NCBI GenBank assembly: GCA_035635855.1
Contig: DASQAF010000028.1
Span: 62,001 to 126,000 of the forward strand
Reading direction: 5' to 3'
Source of the DNA: UBA11740 sp035635855
Lineage (GTDB): Bacteria > Acidobacteriota > Blastocatellia > Pyrinomonadales > Pyrinomonadaceae
DNA: 64,000 nucleotides
Below the pieces are notes generated by a model. That model was not told where the DNA came from, did no database searches, and saw only the letters and a program-made list of their open reading frames with translations. Shown here one piece after another: positions 1 to 8,423 of this stretch. The translations under genes and the position numbers were made by a program. Within the stretch, counting starts at the first letter, position 1; each line of letters begins with the position of its first letter.

Positions 1-513
1 GCCCGCTACGACAGTCGATGGTGGCACTGATCGTGTTACCACAGCTCCGGCCCCGACAATGCTTGATTCGCCAATCTCTACGCCTTGCAGAATAGTCACG
101 TTGGCTCCGATGTAAGCCCCTCGGCGAATAATCACGGGGGCTTGAGAAGTCACAATGGTGTTGTCCTTCAGCGGGCTGTTGCCAGCGTCGGTGTGCGTCA
201 GGATCATCACCCGATGAGAAACCGTCACCTGATCTTCAATAACGATCCTGTCCTGCAGATCGAGAAAGAACTCTCTGCCGAAGTAGCAATCATCCCCAAC
301 TTCGAGTTTCTTATAATAATGACGGCTTTCGGCATCGCTATTGTGAATGATCAGAGGCGATCTAAACCGAACGTTTTGTCCGATCGATGCTCCATTTGCA
401 CGCAGCGTGGGCGCAATACATTGCGTGGGCATGAACATGAGAGGAATGTTGATGCCCTCGCCGCCGTAAATCGCCGCAAATATCCTAACCCACAAACGAA
501 AGAGAGTTTTCAA
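1..513 (-). CDS. Hexapeptide-repeat (LbetaH) acyltransferase, partial at left edge
   Basis: Reading the minus strand, a frame opens at a TTG that overlaps the stop of the upstream glycosyltransferase (TTGA) and stays open to the window edge, giving 171 codons without a stop. The product has the imperfect hexapeptide pattern of left-handed beta-helix acyltransferases: VGDDCYFG, VIEDQVTVSHRVMILTHTD, IIRRGAYIGANVTI, GESSIVGAGAVVTRSV. This family transfers acetyl or other acyl groups from CoA to sugars, and the position at the end of a glycan operon suggests O-acetylation of a surface polysaccharide (inferred). The C-terminus lies outside the window. An in-frame ATG occurs about 25 codons downstream, but the overlapping TTG fits the operon style better. 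The substrate cannot be told. Confidence 0.8.
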   Translation of the reverse strand, partial: MKTLFRLWVRIFAAIYGGEGINIPLMFMPTQCIAPTLRANGASIGQNVRFRSPLIIHNSDAESRHYYKKLEVGDDCYFGREFFLDLQDRIVIEDQVTVSHRVMILTHTDAGNSPLKDNTIVTSQAPVIIRRGAYIGANVTILQGVEIGESSIVGAGAVVTRSVPPSTVVAG

Positions 514-1739
514 GGGTGGCTGCTCCCGATCAAGACGTTCTCGTAACGTTTGGCGACGTTCGTCCACGAATATTGTTCCGGCACCTGGTTACTCTTCGTT
601 GCCGCCGATGAACCATTTCTTTTTAAGTTAAGAAGTTTACTAAGGCCGTATGCCAGCCCGTCCGCGGTTGGCTCGACCAGAGTCACGTTGGGTTCAGAGA
701 TTTCTGCCAGAAACTCGCCTAAGCCACCAGTCCTGCTAGCCAGCAAAGTTTTGCCCGCCGCGAGCGCTTCCAGGGCAACGATTCCAAACGGCTCACGCCG
801 TGAAGGTACCACCACGAAAAGACAGCCATTCAACAACTGGACTATTTGATCCGGGGATGCTTCCCCGAAGAAATGAACTCTCTGATTTAGTTCCAACTCG
901 TCCGCCAAAGACTTCAACTGATCACGATCTTCGCCGGCTCCGGCGATAATCAGGTCGACCGAAGAGTTGGTCGCTCCAGCTTCAGCAAAGGCCTGCAATA
1001 ACAGGTCGAAGCCCTTTTTATGAGTCAGCCGTCCAAACGCCAGAACGTACGCTCGCGGATGAGAATAGCAGGCCTTGTTTGTGAATCGCTCAAGGTTGAC
1101 TCCGTTATAGATAACGTAACTCTTACCTGCTACCGATGCCTCGACCTGATTCGCCTTGTCCAGAGTGTGCCGAGAACACGCCGTGACTGCGTCGGCTGTG
1201 CTGAGGATTGATTTAAGTTGCGCTCGCGCCGAATCTGTATTTCGCATTTCTCCGTTTGCAGCCGCTTGCTCTGTATCCAGTCGCTCAACGTCGTGTCCGT
1301 GTAAGGACACGACTAGTCTAAAGGCGAATTCGCGGCGCAGTTTCAAAATGAATGGTATTTGGTGATCCGGAAAGTGTACGTTCACTACGTCGGGACGAAA
1401 GTCCCGCATCAGCTTCCTTAATCTGGACTGAGTTTGCGGACCGTAGAAAAGAGAAGCCCCGAACAAGTCCGGGCGCAAACGTCGCAGGTAAGCAAAATTG
1501 GGAGAAAGAAAAAGCAACCGATCCACCCTGACCCCGTCAATAGTTTCTTTCGCCCGAAGTGTCACGGGATAGCGGTTAGTGATGACGCGCACTTCGTGAC
1601 CGTAGCCAACCAAATGTTTTGCCAGGTTCTGAGTCACGGTCTGAACGCCGCCGAGCACAGGGGCATAGCTACTACTAACAATTAGAATCCGGGCTTTGTT
1701 GCCGATCATCAAGGGCGAGCATTCAGGCATCGAAGCCAT
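510..1739 (-). CDS. Glycosyltransferase family 4 (GT-B fold)
   Basis: The 409-residue product has the two Rossmann-like halves of retaining GT4 enzymes. The N-terminal acceptor half contains the glycine-rich SYAPVLGGVQTVTQN loop. The C-terminal half has VIYNGVNLERF, FGRLTHKKGFDLLL and the donor-binding E-x7-E motif in EPFGIVALE. It should transfer a sugar from a nucleotide donor to a lipid-linked glycan at the cytoplasmic membrane. I chose the ATG at 1739 because it begins one base after the stop of the upstream GT4 gene. A longer frame upstream lies inside that gene and has no family-like sequence. An ATG at 1709, just before IGNKARILIVSSSY, is a possible alternative. It is co-linear with its neighbours in the long minus-strand glycan operon. 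Donor and acceptor are unknown. Confidence 0.9.
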   Translation of the reverse strand: MASMPECSPLMIGNKARILIVSSSYAPVLGGVQTVTQNLAKHLVGYGHEVRVITNRYPVTLRAKETIDGVRVDRLLFLSPNFAYLRRLRPDLFGASLFYGPQTQSRLRKLMRDFRPDVVNVHFPDHQIPFILKLRREFAFRLVVSLHGHDVERLDTEQAAANGEMRNTDSARAQLKSILSTADAVTACSRHTLDKANQVEASVAGKSYVIYNGVNLERFTNKACYSHPRAYVLAFGRLTHKKGFDLLLQAFAEAGATNSSVDLIIAGAGEDRDQLKSLADELELNQRVHFFGEASPDQIVQLLNGCLFVVVPSRREPFGIVALEALAAGKTLLASRTGGLGEFLAEISEPNVTLVEPTADGLAYGLSKLLNLKRNGSSAATKSNQVPEQYSWTNVAKRYENVLIGSSHP

Positions 1740-1740
1740 A

Positions 1741-2955
1741 CTAACTAGTAGATCCCGAACCGTTGGAGGAATTGGAGCTTCCCAGCGCCTGATACAGCTC
1801 CAACGTCTCTGCGGCAATCCGCTGCGGCTGAAATTTCTCCACCGCAGCCTGCGCCATGATGCCCTTCTCGCCCCTGGCTCTTGTCGCCGAGATCAGGCGG
1901 ATAATTGCATCAGCGAAAGCTTTCGGATCACGTTTTGGTACTAGCGAGCCGGCCCCGTAATTTCCGATGAGCTCAGTGAGGCCGCCGCTGGCACTCGCTA
2001 CCACCGGCAGGCCAAACGCCATTGCCTCGACCACGCTGATCCCGAAGCTTTCATAATAAGAAGGCATGACGAATAGCGCGGCGCGTTTGTACCAATCTAT
2101 CAACCCATTCTGATCCTGGGGCCCGACCCATTGAACCCCATTCACAGATGTCGTATTTAGTTTCAATCCGTAAGCTTCCGGCGATCGAGGCATCTGCCAC
2201 GGGCCGGCCAACACAAAGGTGATGCCTGGATTTCGATCGTGCACAAGCTTCGCAGCGGCCAGCAGAGTTTCAATTCCCTTCACCGGAGCCAGGCGCCCCG
2301 TATAAAGGACGACTTGCTCCGACGCGCCGTTCCGTTCGAATTGAAGCGCAGCTTTCAAAATCGTTGCCGAAAGCGGATTCGGAATGACGCGAACGCGATC
2401 TGCCGGCCACCCACGACGATTAATAATGTCGTTCGCTTGAAATTGGCTCGGTGTAGTAATAGCCGCGGCGCGCCTGGAACTGTTTGCTTCCAGAGAATCA
2501 TTCCATCGCACACTGGAATCCAACGACTTTCCCGCGTGCTTGCGAAAAGCGTATTCGCTGCCGTGGAGGCGAATAACCAATGGAGCAATCCGGCTCAGAA
2601 ACAGAGCTCCCGTTTCAGTAGACTCCAGCACATCGAATTTTGTGCTGGCTGCAACCCGCGCAACCCGCCGATAAAGAGCCGTCGACCATTCCAGTTGACG
2701 CAGAGGCAAAGGCGCGAGTTGCCGAAGTCCAGGGACTTTGGCCGCGTACCAGTGCAAAGACGGCAGTTGAAGGTGATAAACGGGCACCTGACCGTCTTCA
2801 GCACGAAAGTTCCTGTTCTCTTTGGAATTAGCAAAAAGCGTTACCCGATGTCCGGCATCGAGCAACGCGGGGATCATGGCTCTCAGATAAGCCGCGATGC
2901 CACACGAGCTGCGATCACCGTAGGGCGATTCTGTTGCTACGAAACCGACGTGCAT
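1741..2955 (-). CDS. Glycosyltransferase family 4
   Basis: The 404-residue product is a GT4 glycosyltransferase. It begins MHVGFVATESPYGDRSSCG, a typical first strand and glycine loop, and has VIPNPLSATIL, VLYTGRLAPVKGIETLLAAA and the E-x7-E motif ESFGISVVE. The start is the ATG at 2955, which overlaps the TAA of the upstream fusion gene (TAATG) and is preceded by a good ribosome-binding stretch (GGAGAAAGGGG). It resembles the N-terminal domain of that upstream protein: both share the LHWYAAKVPG/LHWFAGKLPF region and the VIRLHGSEYAFRKH/IIRLHGEQYTFHKY block. I therefore infer that the two arose by duplication and may act successively on the same glycan. Substrates are unknown. Confidence 0.92.
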   Translation of the reverse strand: MHVGFVATESPYGDRSSCGIAAYLRAMIPALLDAGHRVTLFANSKENRNFRAEDGQVPVYHLQLPSLHWYAAKVPGLRQLAPLPLRQLEWSTALYRRVARVAASTKFDVLESTETGALFLSRIAPLVIRLHGSEYAFRKHAGKSLDSSVRWNDSLEANSSRRAAAITTPSQFQANDIINRRGWPADRVRVIPNPLSATILKAALQFERNGASEQVVLYTGRLAPVKGIETLLAAAKLVHDRNPGITFVLAGPWQMPRSPEAYGLKLNTTSVNGVQWVGPQDQNGLIDWYKRAALFVMPSYYESFGISVVEAMAFGLPVVASASGGLTELIGNYGAGSLVPKRDPKAFADAIIRLISATRARGEKGIMAQAAVEKFQPQRIAAETLELYQALGSSNSSNGSGSTS

Positions 2956-5672
2956 TATTCTGCGCGCCCCTTTCTCCGCGCGGTGAACATCACGTGCCCG
3001 GCAAATTCCAGCAGAGACGTTTGAGAAAGCCATCGCATCGTGTGGCCGCTTCCCAATCCCAGGCGCTGTGCTAACCAACTACTAAAGAACATCAGGGCCG
3101 ACAGTGGCGCGAGTAAAGCGAATGCGGCGGGAATGGCGAGACGATCCGCAAAAGGAATTCTCGATCGTCGCAACCAGGTCCATAGCATTAACGCGAAACC
3201 ATTCAAGCCTGGCTTGATCTCGATATCCGCAAATCCATGCCGCGCCAAAAGCTTCTCCAGAATCAGAGGACTTAGGTTGAAGTAGGTGTGGCCATGGACT
3301 GGCTCGAGGAACGAGACGCTGCCACAGAACACGCCGCCCGGCTCCAACACTCGAGCTGCCTCGGTCATTACGGCTTCAGGACTATCTAGATACTCGAACA
3401 CCTGCCAGGCAACCAGGGCGGCCATACTCTGTGATTTCAGTGGTAACGCCGTCCCATCAGACTGAAGGCTCAAGGTTGCCGATTCGGCTCGATCCAAACC
3501 CAGCCACTCGTATCCCTTGCGCTCAATCAGCGAGCGATGACGGCCATCGCCGCAACCCAGATCCAAACAGAGACCGTTTCCTACCGGAAGCACTTCTTCA
3601 GGACCGTGCCAGCGAAAAGTTCGCAGGAAGTTTTTGAAGTCGCGAAATCCGCAAATCGCTTCCTTTTCAACCAGCGGACAATCGACTTCGGTTTGTTTTC
3701 CATTCAAATTAGCGGAGACAGGCGTTAGAGCCTCCCAATACCGCTCGCTAATTGATCGCTCGCCCACCGCAGCTCCGAAAGCGCGCAGACGCTTCTCAAA
3801 ATTGCGAACTGAACCGCCCAAACCTGGTATCTGGGTCGCGTATGCGCTGGCCGCCTTCAGCTTCGATTTGAAGGCGATCGACACGGTTCGCGGCAGCCAA
3901 TTCAGTTCACGATGGTTAAGATCATAGGCTTCCGCATAGGGATAATCTTCATAGAAGCGAACCCGCTTACCGGCCGCGCTGAGCTGCAATCCAATAGCGA
4001 ACAATAGCTGATGATCGACGTGCCGCCCGAGCGACAGCGGGAAATAGAGAACGGACGAATCAGGCAGCTCCTGGAGCACCGTAAGAATTCTCTCGGTAAT
4101 TGTTTCTTTGAGCGATCGATCCTCGGGGGCTGGCTGTGCACGCAATTCGTCGTAGCTTCCGTACAAATAACCTCCATGCGCTGCGCGCCGGTACGGTGCC
4201 TCGAGGAAACTCCAGCGCTCGATGTTCCGGACTCCCAGTTCGTTCAACGCTTTGGTATCTTCCTGCCGGCGCTGCTCGAACAAATGAGCCGTCGATCCCC
4301 ATTTGGCGTGCAGATGCCGAGCGAATGCCGAATGATGATTTTCATCTGAATCCCCTGCGAACACCGTAATCACTCGAACAGATTTGTTCTGTGAAACCAG
4401 CGAGTCGATTATTCCGCCGCATGACAGCACCGCATCGTCAAGATGAGGCGAAAAAAACAGGTGTGAACTTCCCGCGCTCCAGTCCGACTCGCAGCACCAG
4501 TCGTACGGACGCGAATTCAACGGCAGCACTCGACGAATATCAAAGATTGCGGCTCGCTTGAGTGCCGCTTTGCTCATCTGTTCGCGCGAATCAACATTCG
4601 TCAGAAGTTCAGTCAAAGCACCGGCCAGCGCTCGCGCGTCTCCGGCGGCGACCAGTTTGCCGCTGACCTCTGACTCGACGACTTCGGACAACGCCCCCCC
4701 GCTGGTCGCAATGACCGGGGTGCCGAACGCCATCGGCTCAAGTGCGGCCACGCCAAAAGTTTCGTAATGGGAAGGAAGCACACTGACGGTCGAGCGTTGA
4801 TACCAGTCGCTCAATACCTTCCAGCCGACGGCCCCAAGCAGTTCAACATGCGAATCCAAACCATGCTGGTGAACAAGCGAACGAAACTCGACCTCCGAGA
4901 GCGAAGAATGAAAACCCCCTGCGAAGACAAAATGCGTCTGGGGAAATGATTCCCTGGTTTTAGAGGCGGCCTGAAGCAGGGTCGACATCCCTTTGAGCCG
5001 TTCGATGCGGCCCACATATAGGACCGTTTGCGGGCTGCGTTGGACCTCCAAATCGCGTTCTACGCTCTGAACGCTAAGACCATTCGGAACGACGACGATC
5101 GGCGGATGCGATTTGCCCAACTCTCTCTGAATCTCGCGAGCGTGCGCAAAACTCGGACTAATCAAAAGCTTCGCCCGGCGCAGTGCAATCCGCTGTAGCA
5201 CTCGACTGAGACGAACGCCCAGAGTCAATCGCAGCCCCGGCGTGTACTTATGAAAGGTATATTGCTCGCCGTGAAGGCGAATAATAACCGGCACGTTCCT
5301 GGAAAACATCGCCACCAACAACATTCCGGTTTCGGTCCCCTCAACCAGGTCCAATTTGCGGAGTTGGTGCGCTCGGCGGACACCTCGCCAGACTGCAATG
5401 CTGTATTCGATTTCCCGTATGGGCAGGGCCAGGATCTTTCCGACAAACGGCAGCTTGCCGGCAAACCAATGCAGATTGCCTTGGCGCATTCGATGGACTT
5501 CGGCGCCTCGATCATCTTTGACCATGACTTGATCACTGTCGGCCAGGTCGACGACGCTAATTGAGTTGCCGGCTTCAATCAGACCGTGCGCAAGCATTCG
5601 CACCTGAGAGCCGACGCCACTCGTCGCGCCTCCGTTCATTGGATAACTTAGCGAGGGAAAACAAATATTCAT
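2955..5672 (-). CDS. Three-domain fusion: GT4 glycosyltransferase, PIG-L deacetylase, methyltransferase
   Basis: The 905-residue protein joins three enzymes. Residues 1-370 are a GT4 glycosyltransferase, with VVPNGLSV near 195, LYVGRIERLKGMSTLL at 218-233 and E-x7-E ETFGVAALE near 304. Residues 400-640 are a PIG-L/LmbE deacetylase, with the zinc motif PHLDD at 409-413, a GG at 419-420 and a distal HVDH at 551-554. Residues 680-800 are a class I SAM methyltransferase, with DLGCGDG at 704-710 and LEPGG at 776-780. Known PIG-L enzymes remove N-acetyl groups from sugars. I infer that one polypeptide adds a GlcNAc-like sugar, deacetylates it and methylates the product. The residues near 845-870 are hydrophobic and may touch the membrane. 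The reading frame is continuous across all three domains. The ATG at 5672 has no strong ribosome-binding site. Confidence 0.9.
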   Translation of the reverse strand: MNICFPSLSYPMNGGATSGVGSQVRMLAHGLIEAGNSISVVDLADSDQVMVKDDRGAEVHRMRQGNLHWFAGKLPFVGKILALPIREIEYSIAVWRGVRRAHQLRKLDLVEGTETGMLLVAMFSRNVPVIIRLHGEQYTFHKYTPGLRLTLGVRLSRVLQRIALRRAKLLISPSFAHAREIQRELGKSHPPIVVVPNGLSVQSVERDLEVQRSPQTVLYVGRIERLKGMSTLLQAASKTRESFPQTHFVFAGGFHSSLSEVEFRSLVHQHGLDSHVELLGAVGWKVLSDWYQRSTVSVLPSHYETFGVAALEPMAFGTPVIATSGGALSEVVESEVSGKLVAAGDARALAGALTELLTNVDSREQMSKAALKRAAIFDIRRVLPLNSRPYDWCCESDWSAGSSHLFFSPHLDDAVLSCGGIIDSLVSQNKSVRVITVFAGDSDENHHSAFARHLHAKWGSTAHLFEQRRQEDTKALNELGVRNIERWSFLEAPYRRAAHGGYLYGSYDELRAQPAPEDRSLKETITERILTVLQELPDSSVLYFPLSLGRHVDHQLLFAIGLQLSAAGKRVRFYEDYPYAEAYDLNHRELNWLPRTVSIAFKSKLKAASAYATQIPGLGGSVRNFEKRLRAFGAAVGERSISERYWEALTPVSANLNGKQTEVDCPLVEKEAICGFRDFKNFLRTFRWHGPEEVLPVGNGLCLDLGCGDGRHRSLIERKGYEWLGLDRAESATLSLQSDGTALPLKSQSMAALVAWQVFEYLDSPEAVMTEAARVLEPGGVFCGSVSFLEPVHGHTYFNLSPLILEKLLARHGFADIEIKPGLNGFALMLWTWLRRSRIPFADRLAIPAAFALLAPLSALMFFSSWLAQRLGLGSGHTMRWLSQTSLLEFAGHVMFTARRKGRAE

Positions 5673-5715
5673 CTAGCTTGTTATCGTGTTAAGGGAATAC
5701 TTTTCGTGGCGCAGA

Positions 5716-6672
5716 TTAAAGTGATTGCCTGTTCCAGTCGCTGTTCCATGCCAACATCCGTACCTCAGTACGCAGCCGCCCGACGCGTTGAGATAATCCG
5801 AGCAGCGATTCCCAAGCTGGGCCTCTCCTGCCCCTCAATATAGAAACCAGAATCTCTCCGGACCAGCGGCCACACTGACGAAGGTCCCGATAAGCATTCA
5901 AAGAGGTCACGCGACGCGAGCGCGCGCGCGCGGGCGCATCGATGAGCGGCTGGGACGCCCCGTCCCAAAACAGACGTCGCAACAACCAACTGGGCCGCTG
6001 GCGCGATTCATCGACTGAATGCCAAACCACTGCCGCCGGTTCGTAGTAGACGCCTCTCCCCAGCTCCTGAAGTTGCGCAATGATCGCCGATTCTTCTCCC
6101 GACAGGAGCACTGTTCCCTGTCGGCCCAATTTTGGATCGAAGCCACGTACCAACAGCAAAGCATGTTTTTCGAAAGCAAGATTAGCTCCCACCAGATATT
6201 CACCGTTCACCAACAAGTGTGCCGCGTTACCATGATCGACATAGGTATAAAGCGAAAGATGCTGCTCGGGCACCCAGCTCGGCTTTTCGCCATGCCAATC
6301 CAGCCAGACACGTCCACCAACGGCCGCGGGCGCCGGGGACGCTTTCTCAAACGCCACCACCAACGCTTCCAACCAGTGGCTGTCTGCCCGCGCGTCATCA
6401 TCGATGTACGCAACATACCGCCCGGCGGCGGCCTTCAAGCCGGTATTCCGCGCTCGCGATAAGCCGACTCTTTCTTCGGGAACGTATCGCAGGTTGACCC
6501 GCCCGTCTTCGAACTCTTTCACGACCTGCTCGGCTGCCGCTTCGACGGCGTTATCGACGACGATAACTTCATACTGATCGCAGGGCAGGCTTTGCTCGCA
6601 CAGACTGCGCACGGCATGCCGAAGGTAATCCGGCCTCTTAAAAGTACAGATGATGGCTGAGATTCTGATCAC
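5716..6672 (-). CDS. Glycosyltransferase family 2 (GT-A fold)
   Basis: The 318-residue product opens with the GT2 nucleotide-binding strand ISAIICTFKRPDYL, followed by YEVIVVDNA and the metal-binding acidic triplet DDD at 91-93 inside VAYIDDDARADS. It should be an inverting glycosyltransferase that uses a nucleotide sugar with a divalent metal at the inner face of the membrane. The start is GTG at 6672. It lies 27 bases after the upstream GT4 gene and 43 bases before the fusion gene, so it is probably co-transcribed. An arginine-rich C-terminal part lacks obvious membrane spans. The sugar specificity cannot be read from the sequence. Confidence 0.9.
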   Translation of the reverse strand: MIRISAIICTFKRPDYLRHAVRSLCEQSLPCDQYEVIVVDNAVEAAAEQVVKEFEDGRVNLRYVPEERVGLSRARNTGLKAAAGRYVAYIDDDARADSHWLEALVVAFEKASPAPAAVGGRVWLDWHGEKPSWVPEQHLSLYTYVDHGNAAHLLVNGEYLVGANLAFEKHALLLVRGFDPKLGRQGTVLLSGEESAIIAQLQELGRGVYYEPAAVVWHSVDESRQRPSWLLRRLFWDGASQPLIDAPARARSRRVTSLNAYRDLRQCGRWSGEILVSILRGRRGPAWESLLGLSQRVGRLRTEVRMLAWNSDWNRQSL

Positions 6673-6699
6673 TGGATTTCGGATTCGCGGAACGGTCTA

Positions 6700-7884
6700 C
6701 TAACCCTGCGCAATCGCAAAGTCATAGGCCGCAATCATCTCGGGTAGGACGCGCTCGACACTGAAAGATTCCTCAATTCGTCGCCGTGCATTGTCGCCCA
6801 TCGATTTGCGCAGAGAGGGCTCGGTCAGCAGTTGGGCAATTCGCGCCACCAATGCCTCTGAATCATTGACCGGAATCAGAAATCCGCTGATCCCGTTCTC
6901 GATCAGTTCCGGAGAACCGCCACTGTTGCAGGCAACGACAGGCGTAGCACAGGCCATCGCTTCCAGTAAGGTGTAGGAAGAATTCTCCCAGGTGGAAGGA
7001 AGAATGCAAACGGCGGCCTCCTGATAGGCTTGGACCAGATCAGTTCGTGCCATTTCTTCAAATCGCACCTTCGTCCTTTGCCCAGGATCAAGAGAGTCCA
7101 GTATCTTTTGGTGCCAGCTTTGGCCATCTCGATCCCGCCCGTCGCTACCGACGATACGAAACTCCAACGACGGAAAACGGCGCAGCAAAATGGGAATCGC
7201 CTCCCTGATAGTTTCGGCGCCCTTGTTTCGTTCCAGGCGGCCCACATAAAGCACTGTATCTTTGCGAACCGACTTCGAAGGTGGAAAGTTCGACTGGTCA
7301 ATGGGATTATGCACGACCAAAGTCGTCTTTTCGCTTAGAGGCATCCAGGTTCGCGTGAGGTCAATCACTGCTTTGCTCGGAGCTGTTACCAGGTTGGCCC
7401 GACTGATCGATTGCTTTTCAATCCAGTACTCTCTGTAGCCACCCTGCTTTGCGCCGAGTCCATTGAATTGGTCTATGAATATTCGCGCTGTATGCAGCCG
7501 CGTCACTAACTTCGGCCGCCCTGGCATGTAGCTAACAAAAAAACCGTCAGCTCGACCTTCCGCGGCTTCGACAATGTCGATCGGGTGCCTGCGATTTATG
7601 CTCCGAACCTTACGCATTGCCGCCCAGGCGAAGCCGGGCCAAACTCGATTCAATCTCCAGAAGACGGGGACCGAATCCCATTTCGGAGCCGGCGATACGC
7701 GATGAACCTCAATTCCGTTGCCGTTCGTAATGCTTTCCCCGTTAACCGCCCTTGAAATAACTGTGACACGGTGGCCAGAGCCGGCGAGCGCGTGCGCCAT
7801 CTCGTAGGTATACGACGCGATCCCTCCCCAACCCGTTTCCGGTGGATACTCCTGAGAGATGTAGCAGATATGCAAAAGTTTCAC
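6700..7884 (-). CDS. Glycosyltransferase family 4
   Basis: The 394-residue protein begins KLLHICYISQEYPPETGWGG, a standard GT4 N-terminal strand with a glycine loop. It continues with VVHNPIDQSNF, LYVGRLERNKGAETI and the E-x7-E motif ENSSYTLLE, so it is a retaining GT-B transferase. The start is a GTG at 7884 that overlaps the upstream acetyltransferase stop (GTGA), which argues for translational coupling. A longer in-frame extension upstream is only the reverse-frame shadow of the acetyltransferase and was not used. It sits in the middle of the first glycan operon. Donor and acceptor are unknown. Confidence 0.92.
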   Translation of the reverse strand: MKLLHICYISQEYPPETGWGGIASYTYEMAHALAGSGHRVTVISRAVNGESITNGNGIEVHRVSPAPKWDSVPVFWRLNRVWPGFAWAAMRKVRSINRRHPIDIVEAAEGRADGFFVSYMPGRPKLVTRLHTARIFIDQFNGLGAKQGGYREYWIEKQSISRANLVTAPSKAVIDLTRTWMPLSEKTTLVVHNPIDQSNFPPSKSVRKDTVLYVGRLERNKGAETIREAIPILLRRFPSLEFRIVGSDGRDRDGQSWHQKILDSLDPGQRTKVRFEEMARTDLVQAYQEAAVCILPSTWENSSYTLLEAMACATPVVACNSGGSPELIENGISGFLIPVNDSEALVARIAQLLTEPSLRKSMGDNARRRIEESFSVERVLPEMIAAYDFAIAQG

Positions 7885-8405
7885 GCGCTCCGCTGTAGGC
7901 TTTTGATAACCTGAGCCGGGACACCGGCAGCAAACGTGTAGGGAGGAATCGACCGCGTCACAACCGCGCCCGCTCCCACCACGCTGCCCCGACCAATAGT
8001 GACACCGCGCAAAATAATCACGCGCGTTCCCAGCCAAACGTCCGCTTCGATTCGCACCGGCTCGGCCTTCGCGGGAGAGTTCGCTATCCCATGGTAATCG
8101 TTGTCGAGGATCACCGTCTCATCTCCGATTAGCGCGTTATTCCCGATGCTGATCTCGCGACTACAGGCGATGCGTACGCCCTGATTCAAAAAGACATTGT
8201 TCCCAAAACTCAGGCGCCCGCCACGAGCGCAGGAAATCTCAACCATATTGAACCTGCGAGATCTTATGGTTAGGCCCTCGCCAACTTCGATCGTTCCCTC
8301 CGAACTGGTCGCACACGGTCCAAGCACCGACAAACCTTTCCCCGTCGAAGCACAGTGTTGCCGAAAGCGCCATGACCACCATCGAATCTTGAGCTTCTTC
8401 CACAC
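7881..8405 (-). CDS. Hexapeptide-repeat acetyltransferase (WbbJ/maltose acetyltransferase type)
   Basis: This 174-residue protein carries the left-handed beta-helix pattern VGEGLTI, FGNNVFLNQGVRI, IGNNALIGDETVI, IGRGSVVGAGAVVTRSIPPYTFAAGVPAQVI, typical of sugar O-acetyltransferases using acetyl-CoA. The LDNDYHG segment holds the usual catalytic histidine. The length matches small WbbJ-like enzymes. Translation starts at GTG 8405 behind a clear ribosome-binding site (GAGGAG). The gene is coupled to the following GT4 by a four-base overlap. It probably acetylates a sugar of the polysaccharide made by this operon (inferred). It is one of two such genes in the operon; the other is at the left edge. 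Confidence 0.9.
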   Translation of the reverse strand: MWKKLKIRWWSWRFRQHCASTGKGLSVLGPCATSSEGTIEVGEGLTIRSRRFNMVEISCARGGRLSFGNNVFLNQGVRIACSREISIGNNALIGDETVILDNDYHGIANSPAKAEPVRIEADVWLGTRVIILRGVTIGRGSVVGAGAVVTRSIPPYTFAAGVPAQVIKSLQRSA

Positions 8406-8423
8406 TGCTCCTCAGCAATCGGC

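Noticed and set aside
2239..3024. Long plus-strand open frame
   Set aside because: It lies opposite the GT4 gene and the end of the fusion gene, has biased composition and no family-like motif; it is a shadow of real genes.
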